In this document: piece by piece, positions 25,164 to 32,472 of the stretch
Layout of the letters: each line of letters begins with the position of its first letter
How positions within the stretch are numbered: the stretch's first letter is position 1
Assembly: GCF_007990265.1 (NCBI RefSeq)
Contig: NZ_BJWH01000006.1
Location: 1-64,000, forward strand
Length of the DNA stretch: 64,000 bases
Reading direction: 5' to 3'
Source: Cellulomonas terrae
GTDB lineage: Bacteria > Actinomycetota > Actinomycetes > Actinomycetales > Cellulomonadaceae
The notes under the pieces: model-generated
Database searches by the model: none
What the model saw: only the letters and a program-made list of their open reading frames with translations
Told to the model about the DNA's origin: nothing
Position numbers and translations under genes: made by a program

Positions 25164-27752
25164 ATGAGGCAGGATCTCGGGACGCCGACGGTCGGACGCG
25201 TCGTCGACGCTGCCCGGACCGTCGCCACCCACTGCCCCTACTGCGCGCTGCAGTGCGGCATGGAGCTGTCGGTCACGCAGCGGCCGGAGCCCGAGCGGCC
25301 CGACGTGCGCCTGACCCCCACGGACTTCCCGACGAACCGGGGCGGGCTGTGCGCGAAGGGCTGGTCGGCGGCCGACCTCCTCACGCACCCCGACCGGCTC
25401 ACCGCTCCCCTGGTGCGGACGGTCCCCGGTGACCGCTCGTCGCCGCTGCGCCCCGCGACGTGGGACGAGGCGCTCGACGCGGTCGCCGAGGCGGTGCGGG
25501 CGACGCAGCGCCGGTACGGGCGGGACGCCGTGGGCTGCTTCGGCGGGGGCGGCCTGACCAACGAGAAGGCCTACCTGCTGGGGAAGTTCGCCCGGACGGT
25601 GCTGCGCACGCGGTCGATCGACTACAACGGCCGCTGGTGCATGTCGTCGGCCGCCGCCGCGGCGACGCGCACGTTCGGGATCGACCGCGGGCTGCCGTTC
25701 CCCGTCGCGGACCTCGCGCTCGCGGACGTGCTGCTGCTGGTGGGCGCCAACCCGGCCGAGACCATGCCGCCGCTCATGCAGCACCTGGAGGCCGGCCGCG
25801 AGCGCGGTGCACGGCACGTCGTCGTCGACCCGCGCGCGACGGCGACGGCGCGCACGGCGCACGTGCACCTGCAGCCGCGGCCCGGGACGGATGCCGCGCT
25901 CGCGAACGGCCTGCTGCACCTGGTGGTGCGCCGCGGGTGGGTGGACGAGGAGTACGTCGCGGCCCGGACGGTGGAGTTCGAGACGGTCCGGGAGTCGGTG
26001 ACGGGCTACTGGCCGGACCGCGTCGAGCGGATCACGGGCGTGCCCGCCGCGGACCTGGAGGCCGTGGCGGAGCTGCTGGGGACCGCGACGACGGCCATGG
26101 TGATCACCGCCCGAGGCGCCGAGCAGCACGCGTCGGGCACGGCCACGGCGCAGGCGTTCATCAACCTCGCGCTCGCCCTCGGCCTGCCGGGCCGGCCGGG
26201 GTCGGGCTACGGGACGCTCACCGGCCAGGGCAACGGCCAGGGCGGCCGGGAGCACGGGCAGAAGGCCGACCAGCTCCCCGGCTATCGGAGGATCACCGAC
26301 CTCGCGCACCGCGCGCACGTCGCGGGCGTGTGGGGTGTCGACCCGACGCGGCTGCCCGGTCCGGGGGTGTCCGCCACGGAGATGCTGCGCGCGCTGGGCA
26401 CCCCCGGCGGCGTGCGGACGCTGCTGCTGCTCGCGTCGAACGTCACGGTGTCCGCCCCGGACGCGGGCACCGTGACCGACCGGCTCGACGCGCTCGACTT
26501 CCTGGTCGTCGCCGACCTGTTCCTGTCCGAGTCGGCCGCCCGCGCGGACGTCGTGCTGCCGGTCGCGATGTGGGCCGAGGAGGAGGGCACGATGACGAAC
26601 CTGGAGGGCCGGGTGCTGCGCCGTCGCCGCGCGCTCGACCCACCGGCGGGCGTGCGGACCGACCTCGACGTGCTCGCGGGCGTCGCCGACCGGTTGGGGC
26701 ACGGGCACCTCATGACCACCGACGCGGCGTCCGCGTTCGAGGAGCTCGGCCGGGCGAGCGCCGGCGGCGTCGCGGACTACGGCGGCATCACGTACGCGCG
26801 CATCGAGGAGGAGCAGGGGGTGTTCTGGCCGTGCGGCGACGCCGACGACCCGGGAACCCCGCGGCTGTTCGGACGACGCTTCGCGCACCCCGACGGTCTC
26901 GCCCGGTTCACGAGGGCCGAGTTCCGCGAGCCGGCGGAGCGCACCGACCCGGAGTTCCCGTACGTCCTGACCACCGGGCGGGTGATGCGGCAGTACCAGA
27001 GCGGCACGCAGACGCGGCGGGTCGCGGCGCTCGCCGGTGACGAGGTGGGGCCGGACGGGACCGTCCTGCCGCACGCCGAGCTGCACCCGGACCTCGCCCG
27101 CCGCTGCGGCGTCGTCGACGGCGAGCCCGTGCAGCTGCGCACGCGCCGGGGCGTCGCGGTGTTCCGGGCGCGGCTGACCACCGGCATCCGCACCGACACC
27201 GTGTTCGTCCCGTTCCACTGGTCGGGCGGGTCGCGCGCGAACACCCTCACGCACGACGCCCTCGACCCGGTCTCGCGCATGCCCGCGTTCAAGGCGTGCG
27301 CCGTGGCCGTCGCCCCCCTCCCGGCACGCAGCACACCACAGGCCGGCACGACCACGGCGCGCACCCGCTCACCGTGGCCGCCGGCCCGACCGAAGGGACT
27401 CGCCTTGGACAGTCACCCGACCTTCCTGCAGGGCGTCTACGCGCTGACCGGCAAGGGCCTGGCCGCCCCCGAGCTCCTCGACCCCGGCCTGAGCTACACC
27501 GTGCCCGACGGCGCGGTCGCGCAGACGGTGTACTTCCGCGGCGGCAACAGCACCGACGAGCTCGTCGTCGTCGTGCTGGTCCGCGACGGGGTGCCCATGC
27601 GCTACTTCCCCATCGGCGCCAAGGGCGACGTGCACGTCCCGCTGCGGGTCGTGGAGGACCTGGAACCCGGCACCACCCTGGAGGTGCACGCGGCGGGTGC
27701 TGCGGGCGTCTCGGGCGTCCTGGTCATCGACCTCGGTCTCGTGGAGGTGTGA
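25164..27752 (+). CDS. nasA: Assimilatory nitrate reductase catalytic subunit
   Basis: An 862-residue molybdopterin guanine dinucleotide enzyme reducing nitrate to nitrite in the cytoplasm. An N-terminal [4Fe-4S] motif (CPYCALQCGMELS, with the fourth Cys in GGLCAKGWS) precedes the MGD domains (GANPAETMPPLMQHLE, TGQGNGQGGREHGQKADQLP, EEEGTMTNLEGRVLRRR, and the C-terminal MPAFKACAVAV). No twin-arginine signal is present, as expected for the assimilatory NarB/NasA type. After a Thr/Arg/Pro-rich linker (about 715-735), residues 740-862 form an extra beta-rich domain with GGNSTDELVVVVLVRDG that I do not recognise. A TTG after GAAGGGA at the linker could also start it separately. It is first in the nasA-nirB-nirD operon, with no nitrate transporter in view. 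Confidence 0.9.
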   Translation: MRQDLGTPTVGRVVDAARTVATHCPYCALQCGMELSVTQRPEPERPDVRLTPTDFPTNRGGLCAKGWSAADLLTHPDRLTAPLVRTVPGDRSSPLRPATWDEALDAVAEAVRATQRRYGRDAVGCFGGGGLTNEKAYLLGKFARTVLRTRSIDYNGRWCMSSAAAAATRTFGIDRGLPFPVADLALADVLLLVGANPAETMPPLMQHLEAGRERGARHVVVDPRATATARTAHVHLQPRPGTDAALANGLLHLVVRRGWVDEEYVAARTVEFETVRESVTGYWPDRVERITGVPAADLEAVAELLGTATTAMVITARGAEQHASGTATAQAFINLALALGLPGRPGSGYGTLTGQGNGQGGREHGQKADQLPGYRRITDLAHRAHVAGVWGVDPTRLPGPGVSATEMLRALGTPGGVRTLLLLASNVTVSAPDAGTVTDRLDALDFLVVADLFLSESAARADVVLPVAMWAEEEGTMTNLEGRVLRRRRALDPPAGVRTDLDVLAGVADRLGHGHLMTTDAASAFEELGRASAGGVADYGGITYARIEEEQGVFWPCGDADDPGTPRLFGRRFAHPDGLARFTRAEFREPAERTDPEFPYVLTTGRVMRQYQSGTQTRRVAALAGDEVGPDGTVLPHAELHPDLARRCGVVDGEPVQLRTRRGVAVFRARLTTGIRTDTVFVPFHWSGGSRANTLTHDALDPVSRMPAFKACAVAVAPLPARSTPQAGTTTARTRSPWPPARPKGLALDSHPTFLQGVYALTGKGLAAPELLDPGLSYTVPDGAVAQTVYFRGGNSTDELVVVVLVRDGVPMRYFPIGAKGDVHVPLRVVEDLEPGTTLEVHAAGAAGVSGVLVIDLGLVEV

Positions 27753-27753
27753 C

Positions 27754-30258
27754 GTGGCCCGGCGTGCACGCGACGACGACGGGCGCCGCGACCTCGTCGT
27801 CGTCGGCAACGGCATGGCGGGTGCGCGCACGGTCGAGGAGATCCTCGAGCGCGGTGGCGCGGAGCAGTTCCGGATCACGATGTTCGGGGAGGAGCCTTAC
27901 GGCAACTACAACCGGATCATGCTCTCCCACGTCCTGGCGGGGCTGGAGAGCGAGGACGCCATCTTCCTCAACTCCATGGCCTGGTACCGGGAGAACGCGA
28001 TCACGCTGCACGCGGGGGTGCGGGTGGGCCGCATCGACCGGCACGCGCGCACGGTGCGCGCGACCGACGGCAGCCGCACGCCGTACGACGCGCTCGTCAT
28101 CGCGACCGGCAGCAGCGCGTTCGTCCCGGACATCCCGGGGATGCGCACGGTCGGGCGCGGCTTCCACCAGGGCGTGTTCCGGTTCCGCACGCTCGACGAC
28201 ACCCGCGCGATGATCCGGTACGCCCGCACGCACGAGCGGGCCGTGGTCATCGGCGGTGGCCTGCTCGGGCTGGAGGCGGCGCGCGGCCTGCAGACGCACG
28301 GCGTCGACGTCACCGTCGTGCACGGTCCCGGGCACCTCATGAACCAGCAGCTCGACGCGGCGGGCGGGTACGTCCTGCGGCGCGGCGTCGAGGCGCTCGG
28401 GATCGCCGTGGTGACGTCGGCCCGCACCGTCGGCGTGCTCGGTGACACGGAGATCACGGGGGTGCAGCTCGCCGACGGGCGCGTGCTGCCGTGCGACATG
28501 GTCGTGGTGGCGGCGGGCATCCGGGCGAACTCGTCGGTGGCGGCCACGAGCGGGTTCCTGGTCGAGCGCGGCATCGTCGTCGACGACCAGATGCACGCCC
28601 TGGACGACCAGGGCACGCCCGACCCGTCGGTGTTCGCCGTCGGCGAGTGCGTGCAGCATCGCGACCAGGTGTACGGGCTGGTCGCCCCGCTGTGGGAGCA
28701 GGCCCGGGTGCTCGCCGACGTGCTCACCGGCACCGACCCGTCGGCGCAGTACCACGGCTCCCGCACCGCGACGAAGCTCAAGGTCGCGGGCATCGACGTC
28801 GCGTCGATGGGGGTCACGGCGCCCGAGCGCCCCGACGACGACCACATCGTCGTCTCCGAGCCGCGCCGTGGCCTGTACAAGAGCGTCGTGGTCCGCGACG
28901 ACCGGCTCGTCGGGGCGACCCTCGTCGGCGACCTCGAGAAGGTGGCGCCGCTGATCCAGGCGTTCGACCGCGGCTCGCCGCTGCCCGAGGACCGCATCGC
29001 GCTGCTGTTCGACCTGGGTACCGCCCCCGCCGAGGTGGGCGTCGCAGAGCTGCCGGACGAGACGACCGTCTGCAACTGCAACGGCGTCAGCAAGGGGACG
29101 ATCGCGGCGTGCGTCCGCGGCGGCGTCGCCTCCGTGGCGGGCGTCATGGACGCGACCCGCGCCGGCAAGGGCTGCGGGTCGTGCAAGACGCTCGTCGCGC
29201 AGGTCGTCGAGTGGGCCGCCGACGGCGACCTGGTGGTCGACGAGTCCGCGTCCTGGTACGTGCCCGGGATCCCGTACGCCAAGGCCGAGCTCGTGGCGCT
29301 CGTGCGCGAGCAGGACCTGCGCTCGGTGTCGGCGGTGTTCGCCGCCCTCGCACCCGGCGGGGTCGAGGACGCCCGGTCGAAGATGGGGCTCACCTCGCTG
29401 CTGCGCACGATCTGGGGCGCCGACGTCGTCGACGAGCGCGACGGACGGTTCATCAACGACCGCGTGCACGCCAACATCCAGCGCGACGGGACGTTCTCCG
29501 TGGTGCCGCAGATGAAGGGCGGCGTCACGTCGGCCGACCAGCTGCGCCGGATCGCCGACGTCGCGGACAAGCACCGCATCCCGATGATCAAGCTCACGGG
29601 CGGGCAGCGCATCGACCTGCTCGGGGTGCGCAAGGAGGACCTGCCGAGGGTGTGGGCGGACCTCGACATGCCGTCCGGCTACGCGTACGGCAAGTCCTTC
29701 CGGACCGTCAAGACGTGCGTCGGCAGCGACTTCTGCCGCTTCGGTCTGGGCGACTCCACCGCGCTGGGCATCGCCCTCGAGACCCGGTACCAGGGCCTGG
29801 AGAGCCCCGCGAAGCTCAAGCTCGCCGTCACGGGCTGCCCCCGCAACTGCGCGGAGGCGTACGTGAAGGACCTCGGGGTCGTGGCCGTCGACGGCGGGCG
29901 CTGGGAGATCTACGTCGGCGGCGCCGCCGGGGCCCACATCCGCAAGGGCGACCTGCTGGCGACCGTCGACACCCCCGAGGAGGTCACCACGCTGACGGGC
30001 CGGTTCATCCAGTACTACCGGGAGACGGCGAACTGGCTGGAGCGGACCTACGCGTGGGTGCCCCGGCTCGGGATCGAGCACATCCGCGCCGTCGTCGTCC
30101 AGGACGCCGAGGGCATCGCCGCGACGCTCGACGCCGCCGTCCAGGCGTCCGTCGACGCGTACCGGGACCCCTGGAAGGAGCGCGACGACCCGGCGGAGCC
30201 CGGCCAGTTCCGCACCGCGCTGCCCCTGACCGTCCTGCCGCAGGTTCCCGTCCGATGA
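27754..30258 (+). CDS. nirB: Nitrite reductase [NAD(P)H] large subunit
   Basis: An 834-residue enzyme reducing nitrite to ammonium with six electrons from NAD(P)H. Order: FAD domain (VVVGNGMAGARTVEEIL), NAD(P) domain (AVVIGGGLLGLEAARGL), a BFD-like [2Fe-2S] domain with CNCNGVSKGTI and GKGCGSCKTL (about 440-485), ferredoxin-like nitrite/sulphite reductase half-domains (FSVVPQMKGGVTS) and the sirohaem/[4Fe-4S] ligands in CVGSDFCRFG and TGCPRNCAEA (about 655-710). All four cluster cysteines are present. The GTG start lies 1 nt after the nasA stop with GGAGG just upstream, and the stop overlaps nirD as ATGA, so the three are one operon. Confidence 0.94.
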   Translation: MARRARDDDGRRDLVVVGNGMAGARTVEEILERGGAEQFRITMFGEEPYGNYNRIMLSHVLAGLESEDAIFLNSMAWYRENAITLHAGVRVGRIDRHARTVRATDGSRTPYDALVIATGSSAFVPDIPGMRTVGRGFHQGVFRFRTLDDTRAMIRYARTHERAVVIGGGLLGLEAARGLQTHGVDVTVVHGPGHLMNQQLDAAGGYVLRRGVEALGIAVVTSARTVGVLGDTEITGVQLADGRVLPCDMVVVAAGIRANSSVAATSGFLVERGIVVDDQMHALDDQGTPDPSVFAVGECVQHRDQVYGLVAPLWEQARVLADVLTGTDPSAQYHGSRTATKLKVAGIDVASMGVTAPERPDDDHIVVSEPRRGLYKSVVVRDDRLVGATLVGDLEKVAPLIQAFDRGSPLPEDRIALLFDLGTAPAEVGVAELPDETTVCNCNGVSKGTIAACVRGGVASVAGVMDATRAGKGCGSCKTLVAQVVEWAADGDLVVDESASWYVPGIPYAKAELVALVREQDLRSVSAVFAALAPGGVEDARSKMGLTSLLRTIWGADVVDERDGRFINDRVHANIQRDGTFSVVPQMKGGVTSADQLRRIADVADKHRIPMIKLTGGQRIDLLGVRKEDLPRVWADLDMPSGYAYGKSFRTVKTCVGSDFCRFGLGDSTALGIALETRYQGLESPAKLKLAVTGCPRNCAEAYVKDLGVVAVDGGRWEIYVGGAAGAHIRKGDLLATVDTPEEVTTLTGRFIQYYRETANWLERTYAWVPRLGIEHIRAVVVQDAEGIAATLDAAVQASVDAYRDPWKERDDPAEPGQFRTALPLTVLPQVPVR

Positions 30259-30617
30259 GCACCCAGGCCGTCGACGTCGAGCACGTCCTGGGCCGGCTCT
30301 CCGAGATCCCCCTGGGTGAGGGCCGCGCCTACGCGGTCGCGGGCCGGCAGGTGGCCGTCTTCCGGCTCCGCGACGGCACGGTCCGCGCCCTCGACGCCGT
30401 GTGCCCGCACCGCGGAGGACCCCTCGCCGACGGCCAGACCGACGCCGACGTCGTCGTGTGCCCGCTGCACGCCCACGTGTTCGACCTGCGCACGGGCGCG
30501 TGCCGCTCAGGGTCGGGCGACGTGCGGTCCTACCCAGCGCGCGTCGAGGGGGGCCAGGTCGTCGTGGCCCTCCCGGGGCCGCCGGGCACGTCGGGGAGCG
30601 CCGACCGGACCGGCTGA
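30255..30617 (+). CDS. nirD: Nitrite reductase small subunit (Rieske-type)
   Basis: A 120-residue Rieske [2Fe-2S]-fold subunit that partners NirB. Both cluster-binding motifs are complete: CPHRGGPL and CPLHAHVFD, so unlike E. coli NirD, which lacks the ligands, this one should carry a cluster. The ATG overlaps the nirB stop by 4 bp. The -10 element of the next gene begins 2 nt after the stop codon. Confidence 0.92.
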   Translation: MSTQAVDVEHVLGRLSEIPLGEGRAYAVAGRQVAVFRLRDGTVRALDAVCPHRGGPLADGQTDADVVVCPLHAHVFDLRTGACRSGSGDVRSYPARVEGGQVVVALPGPPGTSGSADRTG

Positions 30618-30618
30618 G

Positions 30619-30624
30619 TACGTT
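30619..30624 (+). promoter_or_regulatory. Leaderless -10 of the mutase gene
   Basis: TACGTT, 6 nt before the ATG and immediately after the nirD stop, so the mutase gene can be expressed apart from the nitrate operon. Confidence 0.6.
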
Positions 30625-30630
30625 GGCCCC

Positions 30631-32472
30631 ATGACCGGCGACGACGCATGGGCAGGCCTCGAGGCGCGGGTGCAGACGTGGATCGAGGACGACCCCGACC
30701 CGCAGACGGCCGACGAGCTGCGCGGCCTGCTGGACGTGGCCCGCGCTGCACCGCCCACGATCGAGCCGGGGCGTGAGCCCGACCCGACGCAGCGCCAGGC
30801 GCTCGACGCCCGCACCGCCGCACGCGAGGAGCTGGCGGACCGGTTCTCGGGGCTCCTGCAGTTCGGCACCGCGGGGCTGCGCGGACGGCTGGGCGGTGGC
30901 CCGCACCGGATGAACCGCGCGGTCGTCATCCGCGCCGCGTCGGGGCTGGCGGACTACCTGCTCGGCGAGCTGGACGGGGTGCAGCCCCGGCCACGGGTGG
31001 TCATCGGCTACGACGCCCGGCACAAGTCGGTCGACTTCGCCCGTGACTCCGCGGCGGTCCTGACGGCGGTGGGCATCGAGGTGCTGGTCCTGCCGTCGGC
31101 GCTGCCCACCCCGGTGCTCGCGTTCGCGGTCCGCCACCTCGGGGCCGACGCCGGGATCATGGTCACGGCGTCGCACAACCCCCCGCAGGACAACGGCTAC
31201 AAGGTCTACCTCGGCGGCCGGGTGGTCACCGACTCCGGCCAGGGCGCCCAGATCGTGCCCCCCGCCGACGCGGCGATCGCCGCCGAGATCGCGCACGTCC
31301 CGTCCGTCGCGTCCGTGCCGCGCGCCGCGTCCGGCTGGACCGTGCTGGGGCCCGACGTGCTCGACGCGTACGTGGCGTCCGTCGTCGCGCTCGCCCCCAC
31401 CGACGACGCCACCCGGGCCGCCGCGAAGCGCCTGCGCATCGTCCTGACCCCCCTGCACGGCGTCGGCGGCGAGGTCGCCGCACGGGTGCTCGCCGAGGCC
31501 GGGTTCACCGACGTGCTCGTCGTGCCCGAGCAGGCCGAGCCGGACGGCGACTTCCCGAGCGTCGCCTTCCCCAACCCCGAGGAGCCCGGCGCGATCGACC
31601 TGGCCATCGGGCTGGCCAGCGACGAGGGCGCGGACCTGGTGATCGCGCTCGACCCCGACGCGGACCGCTGCGGGGTCGGGATCCAGGACCTGCGCCACCG
31701 CTCGTTCCGGGGGCCGGACACCGCCGAGGCGGAGGGCTGGCGCATCCTGCACGGCGACGAGACCGGCTCGCTCCTGGGGGCACGGGTCGCGGGGACCGCG
31801 CCGCAGAACGGGGCCGCGTTCGCCAGCTCGATCGTCTCGTCGCGCCTGCTCGGCAAGATCGCGGCGGCTGCCGGCTACCGGCACGCGCAGACGCTCACGG
31901 GGTTCAAGTGGATCTCGCGCGTCGACGGCCTGGTCTTCGGGTACGAGGAGGCGCTGGGCTACTGCGTCGACCCGGCGCACGTGCGCGACAAGGACGGCAT
32001 CTCGGCGGCGCTGCTCGTCGCGGGCCTGGCGGCACGCCTCAAGGCCGAGGGCCGCAGCGTGACCGACGCCCTCGACGACCTCGCCCGCGCGCACGGCCTG
32101 CACCTGACCGACCAGGTCTCGGCACGGTTCGCCGACCTCTCGCAGATCGGCGAGACCGTCGGCCGGTTCCGGAGCCGGCCGCCGACGACGCTGGGCGGCG
32201 CGCGGGTGACCGAGGTGGTCGACCTGGCCTCGGGGTCGGAGGACGACCGGGACGGTCTGCCGCCCACGGAGGGCCTACGGCTGCTCACCGCCGACGGGAC
32301 GCGCGTCATCGTGCGGCCCAGCGGCACCGAGCCGAAGGTCAAGTGCTACCTCGAGGTCGTCCTCCCGGTCGACCCGGCTGCGGACCACGCTGCCCTGGGC
32401 AGGGCACGGCACGACGCACGCAGCCGCCTCGACGCGGTCGCGGCGGACGTGCGGGCCGCGCTCGGGATCTAG
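30631..32472 (+). CDS. pmmB: Phosphomannomutase/phosphopentomutase family enzyme
   Basis: A 613-residue alpha-D-phosphohexomutase. The phosphoserine loop is TASHNPPQDNGYK (catalytic Ser near residue 182), the metal loop DPDADRCGVG, the sugar loop GYEEALGYCV, and the phosphate-binding loop RPSGTEPKVKCYL. A roughly 70-residue N-terminal helical extension before GLLQFGTAGLRG is typical of PMM/PGM2-like members, several of which are phosphopentomutases. Lying beside nucleoside phosphorylase and DeoC genes, it could convert deoxyribose-1-phosphate to deoxyribose-5-phosphate as well as mannose phosphates; that dual role is inference. Its TAG stop is shared in a CTAG tetramer with the converging gene. 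Confidence 0.9.
   Translation: MTGDDAWAGLEARVQTWIEDDPDPQTADELRGLLDVARAAPPTIEPGREPDPTQRQALDARTAAREELADRFSGLLQFGTAGLRGRLGGGPHRMNRAVVIRAASGLADYLLGELDGVQPRPRVVIGYDARHKSVDFARDSAAVLTAVGIEVLVLPSALPTPVLAFAVRHLGADAGIMVTASHNPPQDNGYKVYLGGRVVTDSGQGAQIVPPADAAIAAEIAHVPSVASVPRAASGWTVLGPDVLDAYVASVVALAPTDDATRAAAKRLRIVLTPLHGVGGEVAARVLAEAGFTDVLVVPEQAEPDGDFPSVAFPNPEEPGAIDLAIGLASDEGADLVIALDPDADRCGVGIQDLRHRSFRGPDTAEAEGWRILHGDETGSLLGARVAGTAPQNGAAFASSIVSSRLLGKIAAAAGYRHAQTLTGFKWISRVDGLVFGYEEALGYCVDPAHVRDKDGISAALLVAGLAARLKAEGRSVTDALDDLARAHGLHLTDQVSARFADLSQIGETVGRFRSRPPTTLGGARVTEVVDLASGSEDDRDGLPPTEGLRLLTADGTRVIVRPSGTEPKVKCYLEVVLPVDPAADHAALGRARHDARSRLDAVAADVRAALGI

Noticed and set aside
27724-32103. A 1459-codon open frame on the minus strand across the nitrate and mutase genes
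   Set aside because: It lies antisense to nirB, nirD and pmmB, which have intact motifs. Its translation is Arg/His/Asp-rich low-complexity sequence, the usual artefact of third-position GC bias.
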